64,000 nt of DNA from Seminavis robusta (lineage: Eukaryota > Bacillariophyta > Bacillariophyceae > Naviculales > Naviculaceae). Every line of letters begins with the position of its first letter. Position 1 is the stretch's first letter. Location of the stretch: assembly GCA_903772945.1 (NCBI GenBank), contig CAICTM010000126.1, forward strand, positions 1 through 64,000, in the 5' to 3' direction. The notes beneath the pieces are model-generated. The model had not been told where the DNA came from, made no database searches, and was given only the letters and a program-made list of their open reading frames with translations. Of this stretch, positions 1 through 10,711 are shown in pieces. A program made the position numbers and the translations under genes.

Positions 1-88
1 TTTGACGCGAAACTCTGAGAGACTGCTTATTGTGGCAACTCGAAAAAGTTTCTCATCGCCAGGGTCATCCACGCTGGGATTGGGTTTC

Positions 89-2194
89 TTACACATTTGC
101 TTTTCCAAGCTTCTTTCGAAATCTCCAAAAATCGATTGGCTTTACCTTCCAATCTTCATTCAAGCCACCTTCCGCGCATTCCTGGTACATGTCATAAGCA
201 ACAACAATGGCCATCCCTTTTGCATGGAGCATGGCAGCATGCCAATATTTCCACGATCTACCACAAAAGCAAAACAAATGAGGATTATAGCCGGAAACGC
301 ATCGACGAGTGTCACCATTGTACATTACGGTAGCAGAGATTTGCAGTTCTGTATCATTGATCCATTCTTCACAAAGCCATAAGTTTTTAGATACAGTTCT
401 CGAGCCTCATTCATCTCAATAGCCCACTGTCTTTTGTTAGTAGCTCTTCCACGTTCCTTGGTGTGTGCATAAAGATCACAGCGGTTAAGGGCATTCACTG
501 TAGCAATATTGCATGATGATGTTGACTGGAAGGAACATATGACGTGGTGGATTCTGCAGTCAATGCTTCGTTTGCAATCATAGGACGTTCAAATCTGCGC
601 CTTGACTTTGGGGTTGACAGCCGTTTCTCTTGTGGAAATACATAGAAGGAATACCATGAGGTAATCTGTCACGGCGGCATGTCATTGTCATGCCGAATCC
701 CTTTGCAGCAGCATAGTTCATGACATTATCTCCTGAAAAATGGTTGTCCCAAGTAAGATGAGGCAAATCCGTGAAGATCTTCTGGGGGGTGAAGCAATGT
801 GCCCCCATTTCATAGCCAACTGTCATGGGAAACAGCTTGTCAAGGATGAATCTTGCTTCAAGCTGTCCACCAGTACAGTGCCAGTTCTCAGGACGCTTGT
901 GAAGGTTGTGACGGTGCACATAAGCTCTTGGACGGATTCGGTCAACATCTGTAGCCAAGACGATTTGCCCTCCTTTGTGAATGTGAGGTTTGTTTAAGAT
1001 GAGGGAAACAAGTCCACTTCCAACTTCTCCCCAGCCACTGAAACCCCAGGACGTCTCGTCTGCAGCCAAATCGAGGCCTGCTTGCTTAGTGACAGCATTG
1101 CAATTATGGATCAGGACCTTGTAGATGTAGTCAAATTTGTAAGCCGGATCATAGTCAGGTTCCCCTTTCTTTGCAACTTGAAGGTTGTTACAAAGCTTGT
1201 ACACTCTCTTGATTTCCAACCATCTTGATTTTGTCATCGAACCACTGACAAGAGGACAAAAAGCAGTGTTTCCTTCTCTTTTGTCGAAACGTCTCATCAA
1301 GGCTCCATCACTACCTCCATGTACACCATCCATGTAGACCACTCCATCCCATCGAACAAGCTCACCAGGATTTGTGCATTTAAAGTCGTGACCATATCCA
1401 TTTCCAAGTTCAAGTTCACCCATGGCATACAGATTCGACCAACGAGAAACATTGTGGTAAAATCCTTTCCTTGGATCAGCAGTAACACCAGACTTGGATG
1501 GATCACAAACCGGAAGAAGCAACTGATAAAAGAAGAATGCATCTGGAGCGCCATCTGCTTGCATCATTCTATTTTTATTGAGACCAAGGGCTGCCAACTT
1601 CTTGCAATCAAGGCTCCTTTCCTTTTCCTTTGGGAACATATTATCTCTGTTAGCTCCATGGCGGTAGGGTGTGAAGTGAGGGTCGTCGGCACCATTCCAG
1701 CCAGAATAATGAAACTCAAATCAACCAAATCGTCTCTTGCCAGTTTCTTCATCCACTGGGACAGGTGTGGCTCCAGTTGGAAGCGAATGATATGCATACG
1801 TCTTCTTGTCTCTCGCATCTTTGGCCTTTCTGAATTTCGCAGTGAAGACGTATGGAGACCAACCACCCGGATTGTCCACCAACTTGAATTCTTTTGGCTC
1901 TCCTTTTTCTAGTCTCCTGTTGGGTTTGGAGCGTTGTCCTCCTTCTGGTGTGTCCGTTGTTTCAGGTTCTGATGAGCTCCTCAATGGAGCGGTGCTGTCG
2001 AGTTTCCTGCTTTCATGGTTCAAGTAGTCGCTCTCACAGATGTTTTTGAATATTTTTTCTTCTTGTGCAGTTTCTGCTCTTGGCCATCTCGAAGATGGCT
2101 TGTTGGGCCAGGCTTCTCTATCCTGGATTCTGGATCTCGCAATTCTCGTTGTACGCGCTCTGTTTACCTCTACCTCAACTTGTAACTTGGATCA
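89..2194 (-). pseudogene. PiggyBac-like (DDE_Tnp_1_7) transposase remnant
   Basis: This is a decayed DNA-transposon transposase read on the minus strand. The longest intact piece (578-1639) carries an ETSWGFSGWGE segment and, near its end, TWDNHFSGDNVMNY followed by RRDRLPHGIPS, which match the DDE core of PiggyBac-type transposases. An N-terminal piece (1721-2023) lies in the same frame and is cut off by a TGA at 1721-1723. The frame stays open upstream to about 2194. Downstream, the typical C-terminal segments (FQSTSSCN near 510, RSWKYWHAAMLHAKG near 240) are found in other frames, so there are frameshifts near 580 and 330. No terminal repeats or target duplications could be assigned, and the 3' end may lie beyond the window. 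The element is clearly non-autonomous. Family assignment is fairly secure. The exact N-terminus is not. Confidence 0.8.
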
Positions 2195-5100
2195 ACCTCC
2201 AAGCCATCAGTTGCGTGGATGATCTTCTGTCGGAGGGTGAGTGTGTTGTCATTTCTGAATGATTCAGATTGAGGATCTACGCTCATACACTGCGCATTGG
2301 GTCCTCTGGTGCCAACTGGATGCACGGCATTGTTCTACTATTGGCTGGGTTTGTCCACTAGGAGGGCCGTCATTTCCACTAGAAGATGGAGATACCATGG
2401 CCAAGGATCAACTTTCCAGCGAAATGAAGAAAAATGATCCAATCACGTTCAATCGTTACTGGAAGACCAGTGCGCCAATCGGCTACTTTATTGCTGTCGA
2501 ACTGACAATGATCAATATTCATGTATGGAGACCAAAATAGAGCTAGCATGCTACCAACACAGCTATTGATAGAGTAAAGGACGTCCTCCAGGCCGCCAGT
2601 ATGGCTCGACACATGGCTCCATGCATGTGCTAACGAATTTTCTAACTTTATCCTAAATCAGCTACGTTGTAGCCGATCTAGTGTGCGGCCAAGACCAAAC
2701 GATAATTAAAAAAAGATATCTACATGTTAATCTTGGATGATACCAGCACCCTTGGGCTAATTCCGCCAAAGGAGCAGAAAAAGCTACACAAGTGTTTTCA
2801 GAAATTGTTAAACACTCGACAAGGCCTGTTTGAAGTGAATATCTGAATGAATCTGAATTCTAGAGCCCTTATTTGAGAGCCTACAATCTCTCCTCCGCGG
2901 TGGACGATTTCACAGTCAGATCCCAGTGTAATCTGACTAGCTACTGTAGATTTTCAATCTGACTTTTCCAATCTGAATCTTAGGCTTTGTAATTTTATGA
3001 GCTTCATTGCTCTTACTCTTCAGATTTGGTCAACTAATAGGGCTTTCCAGGAGAACATATTTTGAAGACTTTTTTGTAAGTGGGAAAAAGATCAATTGGA
3101 TAGAGTGTACGGGTTCTTACCTCAAGGCTGCAGCTGCATTCTACAGTTTAGTATAATAATGTCATGTGGTACGGTAGCGGAAAGGTCTTGCTCAACTACC
3201 GGGTTAGTCCACCTACGTATCTAACGACCTCCTGGTACCGGTATCGGCAATCGGCAATCGGCATGCATCCTGGCTATTGACGTGTTCCTCGTGCTCCCCC
3301 TCTAAATGTTGAGCCGAAGGGTGCCGAAGAAGAAGCATGCAGGGAAGGTAGGCTACATGCCGATTGCCGAAGATGTACAGGGGGTCAACAGCACCACAAC
3401 TGTAGCAGGCCAGTTTAGTCTTGTTTGCTAAGTGACTCAATCAAGGAAGAAGAAGAAAAAACAAAGTCCTCTGCATCAGCAAAAGTGTTGTTGTTGTTTG
3501 CCATCCTCCTGAGTCTGTGAGTTACACTACTAGCTAAGTAGTGGTCATACCATTTACCACTACTCCACAAGAAGAAGCTGCTTGATTCAAAGTGCTTCCA
3601 TGTAAAAATCAATTCTGACTGTACTGTATTGCATACGTACGTTTGATCAATGTCAGTTTCATCTTGCCCTACCTTTACGGTTCATAGTGAGAACAATTTA
3701 CTTACAGTTTACCGTTTACCGTTTACCTACCGTTCATACGAGTTGGACCTGTCAAAGACACACAATATCTGTCATATACGGTTTACAGTTTTACAAATTA
3801 GTTTGATTTACGATACAACGATAAAACGGTAATCCTCCCCCTGCAATCGTCTCCAAAGAAGCAAGGGCACAACCCCAAGCCACAGCAGAATAAACGGTAT
3901 GTAAACGGTAAACATACACAAAATAATTGAAACGGTACACGGGTACTAAACCGTGTTGAATTCTCTTTACAAAAAATAGGAAAAATGGGTAAACGGTATA
4001 CCGTTTGGGCTGGCCACATCTGCACATTGTATACCGTATACCGTATCCGCCACCTCATTGGTGATGACTAAATTTTTGGGCAGAAGTGGGTGGGCCTGCT
4101 ACATTGTGGTGCTGTTGACCCGCTGTCATGTTTGTACTTTGCTTTCAGAGCTACTAGTACTGAGACTCGTATGCATCGCGCGCCTCCTACCTCGCATCAT
4201 ACTCGTACTGAAAGTAACCCTGGTGGTAGCTCTCTGGACCCTTGAACCTCGAAGTCCCAGCGACTGGGACTCGACTCTACTCTACTCGACTCGACTCCTC
4301 CTGTGACCTGTGACCTGTGACCTCCTCAATTGATTCATCATTCAGCCAGATAGCAGCTGCTATAGCCCATCTATGTACATGTAGCAGAGCACCAGATGCA
4401 GCTGGCCATTCCTGCTTTTAGTTACAACGTCCAGCTCATCGTCTCCACAGCTCCACAGTTGCCAATCTATTGGCCGGACAGCATAATATTATGAGGTTGA
4501 TGTTTTGAGACCCGCTTTGGTGGCTCCTTGTTCCCCGACTCGGTTGCGAATTGAAGTATTAGCTGCACATGGTAATAACGGCAAGCTTTTAAGGGGTAAT
4601 CCATCCGCGAGTCGTAATGCTGTCGTATAACACCTGAGTCACCTGAGAGTTTGTGAGAAGCTTGAAGAACACTGTGGACCGTACAAGTATCTATCTAACC
4701 ACTGTTGAATTGATCTATGTGTTAAGTCTCCGTCTCTCGAGTCTAATTGATTGTTTCTGGAGTACATTTATTTTCATCTATGCAATAGCTATGCAATGTA
4801 CTCAAAAGAGAACTAACAATTATCGGCCACGTACTACGCACGTGCTTCTTAAATCTACTTTTTCCCCCACTTTGCCACGAGCTGCCACGTTTTGCCTCAC
4901 TGCTTTAAGCAGTAATTCCACCATACCGGTTTGCACGTTGAACATCCCAGCCAGATCTGATTACGAGGCTCGATTGCGATTTTTTAGATGATGGCAACTG
5001 AAGCAGCTCTGTAGGTTGCTTTGATCGTTTGATCACTTGAGGTTGCCGGGGTTTGCTTTACGAGTGGGAGGAGGCACGTGCACAAGGCAACCGTGGTTTC

Positions 5101-5197
5101 TGCTTCTCCTTTTTGTTTTATTGAAGTCCAAAGTAGTCTACACATTATTTTCAAACAGTAAAACCAAAGCACGCACTACCATTATAAAGTTGCAAGG
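2195..5197. other. Gene-poor stretch, no supportable gene
   Basis: No reading frame here resembles a known protein. Visible structure is limited to simple motifs. Clusters of GTTTACC and its reverse complement lie at about 3690-4060, and a short CCTGTGA run (three copies) lies near 4300-4323. A TATA-like stretch just before 5198 could belong to the next gene. Confidence 0.6.
3690..4060. repeat. GTTTACC / GGTAAAC motif cluster in both orientations
   Basis: The heptamer-like motif GTTTACC is repeated about three times in tandem near 3700-3727. Reverse-complement copies (GTAAACGG, GGTAAAC) follow near 3898-3918 and 3990-4010, ending in nested CGGTATACCG-type palindromes near 4030-4042. The arrangement looks like a degenerate inverted-repeat element, but clear termini or target duplications were not found. 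Confidence 0.45.
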
Positions 5198-6751
5198 ATG
5201 GTGTCGAGAAGCTACGATGATGCGTATTATGCGGCCTTGGAATACAAACAGATGCTGAGGCAACGCTCAGAGGATGACTACCATGGCAACATGATAGCTT
5301 CATCTCATCATCGTCAACGCACTCGTTCGCCTCGCCAGATGCGTCAATTTCCCAGTGAGAGATCCGCCGCCCACGGCCAGTATCGTCGTCCTGCGGGCGC
5401 ATCTCCGCCTCGTCTGTATCCCAGCTGCAGTCAACGCGAGTGGCAGCCTCCGCTTCCGTACCAACGAGCGTACAATGACGAAGAAACAACCGAAGCACCA
5501 AGCTTTTACGGAGAAGTTGAGGCGGAAGAGTACTACCCACGCTCTCGGCATGAAGACGATCACATGCGTAGGTGGGCCCCCATGCCACAACAGCCTCGCA
5601 GAGATTACTATGAGTCTGCGTATGAAGAAGCCGATCGTAATCGCTCTCAAGAAGAGGACCGAAGGAGCTTTATGGTTCGCGAGGAAGAACAGCTTCAACG
5701 ATGGAGCCGGCGGTTTGCCGAAGAAGAGGAGGCTCTTCGACACTACGAGGAGCAGAACCGAGCCCGCGAGGAAGAACATGCAGAACAGGAGCGCAAGATG
5801 TACCAAGCCCGAGAAGAAGAGGCAGCTCGCAAGGCAGAGGAAGCAAGGAAGCGGGAGCTCAAGAGGGAAGAAGAGAAACGTGCAAGGCAAAAGAAGATTG
5901 CTGAACTTATGCGTCCCTCTGGGATTCCCAAGCCGCCACCTCCGCCGCCAGAGCTTGAGCATCTCCTAGAGTCTCCTCACTGGGGAGCAGACCGAGCCAT
6001 CAAGGACGCAGCCAGTCCGCCCCCTTTCATTGCCGAGAGGGACATCAGTGTCCGCAAGGGAGGAAGCGACCACTACTCAGAGATTTCGAAGGCCAGTTGG
6101 CACCCGCCTTACCCCTTCTCGTCCTATGAGGAGAACAAAGAGCGCATGCCCCTGCATCTCTGCAAGAAAGATGATGACTCATTCCAGTTGGATCGGAAGT
6201 TGTCCTCACACCATTCGGTCTCGAGGAAACTGCCTCCGTCGCCTACTACTACGCTCAAGAGCGGCAGTGCTTCTGAAGTCAGCTTCAGTCTGAGCTATCA
6301 CCAGGCGTCCAGCCATGGCAGCCGTGTCGGCGCCTATGCGGAAAGGGGCGATGACGACTCGTATCAGTTGGAGAAGAAGTTGTCATCGCATCATTCGGCC
6401 TGCCAAAAACTACCACCACCACGTTCTGCTGCGAGTCTCAAGAGCGACTTCAGCAGCAACTACGAATACGCTGGTTATGATAGCCGAGTGGGCGCCTTTG
6501 CGGAAAAGCCACAGACCTCGGTCTTGGTTGAGATTCAGCCTGGCTTTTCTTTGCCACTACGAGGAAGCAAAGAGACCTTGCAGGCTGTCCATGATGGACG
6601 AGTCCTGAATACGTGCTGTCTATCCTGCTGTGCTGCGCTACTCGTGAAGGACGACTGCGACTTTGTCATTTGCCCTGGCTGTCGGGTTGTTAGCCCAGTG
6701 GAGGGTGGCTTTGGGACCATGGAATGTGTTGGGCTAGGCATGAGGTCCTGA
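5198..6751 (+). CDS. Coiled-coil protein with C-terminal zinc ribbon
   Basis: This is a 517-aa single-exon protein starting at the first ATG after an AT-rich, TATA-like region. Residues about 145-235 are almost entirely Glu, Arg, Lys, Gln and Ala and predict a long coiled coil. A proline run follows. Residues about 325-384 and 385-444 form two tandem imperfect 60-residue repeats (DDDSFQLDRKLSSHHS and DDDSYQLEKKLSSHHS). The last 80 residues hold a conserved block, VEIQPGFSLPLRG, then a Cys pair at about 473-477 and CPGC at 492-495, ending in VVSPVEGG. This gives a four-Cys ribbon fold. I know this C-terminal module from uncharacterised diatom proteins. Its function is unknown. There is no signal peptide, so a soluble intracellular scaffold or nuclear protein is an inference only. 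Confidence 0.85.
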   Translation: MVSRSYDDAYYAALEYKQMLRQRSEDDYHGNMIASSHHRQRTRSPRQMRQFPSERSAAHGQYRRPAGASPPRLYPSCSQREWQPPLPYQRAYNDEETTEAPSFYGEVEAEEYYPRSRHEDDHMRRWAPMPQQPRRDYYESAYEEADRNRSQEEDRRSFMVREEEQLQRWSRRFAEEEEALRHYEEQNRAREEEHAEQERKMYQAREEEAARKAEEARKRELKREEEKRARQKKIAELMRPSGIPKPPPPPPELEHLLESPHWGADRAIKDAASPPPFIAERDISVRKGGSDHYSEISKASWHPPYPFSSYEENKERMPLHLCKKDDDSFQLDRKLSSHHSVSRKLPPSPTTTLKSGSASEVSFSLSYHQASSHGSRVGAYAERGDDDSYQLEKKLSSHHSACQKLPPPRSAASLKSDFSSNYEYAGYDSRVGAFAEKPQTSVLVEIQPGFSLPLRGSKETLQAVHDGRVLNTCCLSCCAALLVKDDCDFVICPGCRVVSPVEGGFGTMECVGLGMRS

Positions 6752-7713
6752 GAAAAAGGGGTGCATGATTTGAATTAAACGATAGCTACCGGTACAACAA
6801 TAGAGGACCAATTTGAAACGGATAGTAGATAGCTACGAGGAGACTACGTATAAATCGAACATTTTAGAGACCAATGCTTGCCATGAGGAGCCGTAGGCAG
6901 CAAGGGCTCCGTACATACATACATGCACAGCATCGGGAGACTCGACGGCAGGCTGAAGCGCTGAATTTGCTACACTGTACTATTCACCAGTCAGCAGCCA
7001 CGGCACATGACAGGGGGTCCCTGCATCTGCTGGTTCCTCGCACAGCCTTCCGGCCTTTGGCTAGCTTGCGGTAGCAGGCCTGCAACGAGTCGAGTCATGA
7101 TCGAGGGTCACGGTAAAGCTACCGGTTAGCAGGTAATAAGAGAACAAGGCGAATTTTCGCGAAGTAAAGTGGGCTATTAATACCCAGCTTTGCAACTTGC
7201 AAGTACCAGCGTGAACAGGGACCAGGTGCCGCTGCAGGCTGGAGCCCACTGCCCACGTGTTCTCACGGGCAGAAGTTCCATCGAGAAACAAAGGGTTCAA
7301 GAGCTGGTTCAAGTGAGCAGAATAGGAACACTGCCCTTGGCTTCCACCTCAATCCATTGGTTTCTTCTTGCTGATGTTTGCTCCATCCGCTTACGGCAAT
7401 TCCGATCCTATTGTTTGTGTGGCCTTCCAGCTTTCTCTCGTCCTTGGGTTTCTTGATCACCTTCAACCACCCTGGTCAAGCCCTGGAGGGCCTGGAGGCT
7501 TCACCACCTGATGAAGCCTGATGAGCTAAAGCAAAAACTCTGGAACTGCGGCAGAGATGAGTTGGCAGCTGGCAGCCGGCAGCCGCAGCAGTCGTTGATG
7601 ATGTGGAAAGGAGAGGCTCGACTGTGACTCGAGCGTGAATTGATTCCCAATACAGAAGCACGTCTGGAATTCCCTCTCTGGGGCTCTGAGATCACAAAAA
7701 CACAAAGCAAAAG
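6752..7713. other. Intergenic region
   Basis: This region lies between two plus-strand genes. Short open frames on both strands have no recognisable content. The segment at 7480-7710 is rich in CTGGAGG, GAGCC and CAGCAG-like words and contains the 5' flank of the downstream amidotransferase-like gene. Confidence 0.5.
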
Positions 7714-8490
7714 ATGAAATTCGGAAAAGAGCCAAGCGCGAGGACCATAAAAGTGGCTGTGTTTGCGGACGGTCTCCCTTCGGAGCGTAGCTGTGTGGCG
7801 ACCCCCTGCGTTAGCCTCGTTGAAAAAGCTGTCCGCGGCAGCTCTCAAACACGTTTTTCTATTGAGCAAATCAAACCGGGAGATCTCGAAGACCAGGACG
7901 GGCTTCAAAGTATCCATGTGCTGATTTTTCCAGGTGGGACGGAACAGAAGATGAAAGGTGCCCTGAGTGCCCGTGCCATTAAGAACATTCAGACCTGGCG
8001 TCGGGAGACTGGTGGTGGGCTGGTTGGTATTTGTGCCGGAGCTGTCTTCTTGTGCGCAAAGGGGCGACGCGGTAGGGGGTTGGTCAACGGAGTTGACCTG
8101 GTGCAAGATGAGAAGTTCCACCAGGCTGGCCTTCAAGGACTGGTGACTCTGGGGCCAGCAGCAGAGGCTCCAAGAAGATTTCAAAAGTACATCACTGCAA
8201 CTCGAAGAGGGATGACAAGAGACGAAGAATCCAGCCGATTTGCGTACCTCTGTGGCCCCGTGTTCCGGGTAAAAAGCAGAAGGGATGAAGAGTTGGGTGG
8301 CCGTGTTGCAGTCTGGGCCAAAGAAAGAAACCCAGTAGCCGCAGCTCGCGAGCTTGGGTTTGCAACGGGTGCCAGCAGTGCCACCCCAAGAAGAAGAAGG
8401 CGTGTTGTGGGGCCACTCAAAGGGAGCAGAAGCGACAATGGAAGAATATCGAGCACTTGGTGGGAGTCATGCCAGAGTCAGCAGCGGTAG
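7714..8490 (+). CDS. BPL_N-type class I glutamine amidotransferase-like protein
   Basis: The protein starts at ATG 7714 and runs 258 aa. IKVAVFADG opens a Rossmann-like fold. FPGG is at residues 72-75 and GICAGA at 105-110, giving a nucleophile-elbow Cys at 107. This matches the N-terminal domain family of biotin-protein ligase (BPL_N, class I GATase-like). GPVF near residue 190 and VAVWAKERNPV fit the later strands. The family's C-terminal signature GPHPE lies in another frame (about 8544-8558, frame open 8403-8645), so the annotated C-terminus after about residue 215 (RRRRR and beyond) is probably wrong. Either a short intron or a one-base indel in the AAGAAGAAGAAGG tract near 8390 links the two parts. 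The frame change also fits a recent pseudogene. No biotin ligase catalytic domain is present, so this is a stand-alone BPL_N-like protein of unknown substrate. Confidence 0.75.
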   Translation: MKFGKEPSARTIKVAVFADGLPSERSCVATPCVSLVEKAVRGSSQTRFSIEQIKPGDLEDQDGLQSIHVLIFPGGTEQKMKGALSARAIKNIQTWRRETGGGLVGICAGAVFLCAKGRRGRGLVNGVDLVQDEKFHQAGLQGLVTLGPAAEAPRRFQKYITATRRGMTRDEESSRFAYLCGPVFRVKSRRDEELGGRVAVWAKERNPVAAARELGFATGASSATPRRRRRVVGPLKGSRSDNGRISSTWWESCQSQQR

Positions 8491-8645
8491 TCGCAGCAGA
8501 GGAACAAGTTGGAGGCACCGGATTGGCGAGAAGCGTATTGTTTGGACCGCATCCAGAGTTTGGCGGACCATATCAGCACAAGCTACTCCGGAGTGCGATC
8601 TCATGGGCGGCACAGCCAGCCATGATGAAGCTGAAGCAAACTTGA
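8403..8645 (+). CDS. Probable C-terminal part of the BPL_N-like protein (other frame)
   Basis: This open frame overlaps the 3' end of the upstream coding region. It encodes PESAAVVAAEE followed by SVLFGPHPEFGGP and a helical tail ending at TGA 8643-8645. FGPHPE is the closing signature of BPL_N-like proteins, so this frame, not the overlapping one ending at 8490, is likely the authentic C-terminus. The junction is unresolved. Confidence 0.55.
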   Translation, partial: CCGATQREQKRQWKNIEHLVGVMPESAAVVAAEEQVGGTGLARSVLFGPHPEFGGPYQHKLLRSAISWAAQPAMMKLKQT

Positions 8646-8895
8646 AAATGAAAATCTGGTCGGCCTGCTATCGAATCTACCGGTAGACGAGTCTGACTAG
8701 CTAAGGCTAAGCCGTGTACTTTCCGTATCTTGTAAAATATTATTTAGCAGAAGTCGGATCTTTTTGCCTTCGGTGGATGGTACCGGCCCTTCATTTCTGG
8801 CAATTTGTCCACAACCATGGGCAAGAAGAACGTGCAATGCTCCTGACTGTCTGAGCCCGTGTTAGGTGTTCATTGAGCTCTCCCTCCTTGTAACA

Positions 8896-10155
8896 ATGAA
8901 GGCCGTGCTAATTTTTCTTTGGCGGTTCAGCAGTCTCACCACAAGGGGCTACCGTTGGTCGCTGTCCAACAAGCAACCTTTAGCCTCTCAAAGGAATGGT
9001 CTACACGCGCTGAGCCAAATCCAAGGCAATTCAGAGACTCCTTGGATGTTTGACATTGTCGAAGATTTCCCACCGCCTTCCAGAACAGATAATTTGTTGC
9101 ACTATCTTCTATCAAACCAAATTTTTCCGACCGCCTCTCGAGCTCGGCGTGCTATTCGGTACGGAGAAATATTGGTCTTGTCGGATGACGAGGAGTTTGA
9201 TCCCCATGCCATATCTCGACCGATTGACCCACCCTTGAAGCTGTCTAGCGGTCATTCTGTCCATAGAGTCACTCGTTTGCCCGACAGGTTCTATCCAGTG
9301 CAGATTACCAAATACTTGTACCCTCCAGAGACTACCCTTCTACAAAACCATGAGGACTGGGTAGTGTTTCAAGATGACGAAATGGCAGTGGTTCACAAGC
9401 CAGAAGGAATGACAACCATTGAATCTACTACAACCGGTACAAGAGAGGACCTGCAATCGCTGCTACCATTTATCTTGACCCCACCAACACGAACCAGTAA
9501 GGAGACTGTAGCCGTCCAACGGCCACGTCCAATTCATCGCTTGGATCGGGGCACATCTGGGTTGGTCTTGGTGGGCAAAACGCAATCAACCCTTGCACGC
9601 TTGAGTGCTCTCTTTGCCAACCGACAAGTGCACAAAACATACACTGCGGTGGTCTTTGGTCATCCACGAGATGGCGATGATGATGATGGTGGTGTTTCCC
9701 AGAAACACACTAAGAAAAGCTCTGGAGTGGTGGATTACCCAATCGACTGCAAGGCGGCTGCGACGAAGTGGAGAGTACTGGAGACAAATGATAGATTTTC
9801 CATGGTCGAATTGAACCCAGAAACGGGCCGCTATCATCAGCTGCGACGACATTTGGCATACTGCCTCAGAGCACCGATAGTCGGCGACCCCAAATACGAT
9901 CTGGTTGGGACAGGCGGCAGCAGCAATATCGTGGAGGAACACAAGTCGTATCGACGCTTGGGATTGCACTTGTGCTGTCATCAATTGGAGTTTGACCACA
10001 CATTCGCAGCAACAAGTTTGGCCTCGCATTCTTCGGGTCCCAAGTACTCCTATACAATCTCCGAAGCTACAGATGACAATCAGGCTGGTACCAAACGAAT
10101 GCGTGTCTCTCTGACGAGCCTTCCTGACAAATTCTTTAAGCTATTTCAAACTTGA
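8896..10155 (+). CDS. RluA-family RNA pseudouridine synthase
   Basis: This is a 419-aa single-exon protein from ATG 8896. A GTG 30 bases upstream is in frame but unlikely as a eukaryotic start. A short S4-like segment (LLSNQIFPTASRARRAIRYG) at about residues 65-90 precedes the synthase domain. The catalytic motif HRLDRGTSGLVL has its Asp at residue 217. Before it, VVHKPEGM marks the first conserved strand. After it come HKTYTAVV, GRYHQLRRHLA and GDPKYD, all family hallmarks. The family isomerises uridine to pseudouridine in rRNA or tRNA. Residues 1-30 are hydrophobic and basic with few acids, so import into mitochondria or plastid is plausible but no ASAF motif is evident. A His/Asp-rich insert (DGDDDDGG) interrupts the domain near residue 260. 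Confidence 0.9.
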   Translation: MKAVLIFLWRFSSLTTRGYRWSLSNKQPLASQRNGLHALSQIQGNSETPWMFDIVEDFPPPSRTDNLLHYLLSNQIFPTASRARRAIRYGEILVLSDDEEFDPHAISRPIDPPLKLSSGHSVHRVTRLPDRFYPVQITKYLYPPETTLLQNHEDWVVFQDDEMAVVHKPEGMTTIESTTTGTREDLQSLLPFILTPPTRTSKETVAVQRPRPIHRLDRGTSGLVLVGKTQSTLARLSALFANRQVHKTYTAVVFGHPRDGDDDDGGVSQKHTKKSSGVVDYPIDCKAAATKWRVLETNDRFSMVELNPETGRYHQLRRHLAYCLRAPIVGDPKYDLVGTGGSSNIVEEHKSYRRLGLHLCCHQLEFDHTFAATSLASHSSGPKYSYTISEATDDNQAGTKRMRVSLTSLPDKFFKLFQT

Positions 10156-10204
10156 CAACGGGGTCGGCTGTGTTGTTGTGTCTAACTAATTGGTATTGGG
10201 GTGA

Positions 10205-10560
10205 AAAGATGATCTCCAAAAGATGGCTTGTTGCATGTTGAATCGAATGAGCTTGTTGATGGACGGATTGGAGCTCAACGGATTGAGAGCAATAAAGGCA
10301 ATGAACCCACTAAAGGGGACACTCTTGTAGAGTGCAAAGAGGACTGCCACAATGGCTAAGAGCGGATTGTCAGCATTTTCTACCAGTAAGAATCGTCCAA
10401 ACTGCAGTCCATCCATCAAGGGGAAGAGATATGGTAGAGTAGAGCTTATCTTCTCCGTCTGCAGTCGTTGACGAGTGCCATTTGTTCTTCCAGAAACTTG
10501 GGCATTTCAGATTCTACTTGGGCAGCCTTTTGTGCCTCTTGTCCAGCTCTCTTTTCTTTC
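10205..10560 (-). pseudogene. Partial duplicate of the adjacent EF-hand/Tic20-like gene
   Basis: This segment is highly similar, in the same orientation, to about 11017-11385 of the neighbouring gene. It covers roughly residues 165-283 of that protein (coiled linker plus the first half of the Tic20 domain). A short open frame (10186-10419) preserves MDGLQFGRFL through NKLIRFNMQQAIF with a few substitutions (NPLLAIVAVL for NPLVAIVAIL). The match stops at both ends without a promoter, a plastid presequence or the EF hands. It is a tandem partial duplication and almost certainly not functional. Confidence 0.85.
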
Positions 10561-10711
10561 TAGACTGTACCATGAATGCTGACTTTTTTATATTGTTCAA
10601 ATGGAGAATAAAATTTCATTCCGGTACTACATCTCTGCATCAATTTTCTATTGACCCTCGCGCAACGTAAGAGACTCGATATATATAGTGAGAGAAGGCT
10701 TCGTTATGTTT

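Noticed and set aside
5300-5962. Long antisense frame (220 aa) opposite the zinc-ribbon gene
   Set aside because: It mirrors the Glu/Arg-rich coiled coil and has no independent similarity. The sense frame has domains and a good start.
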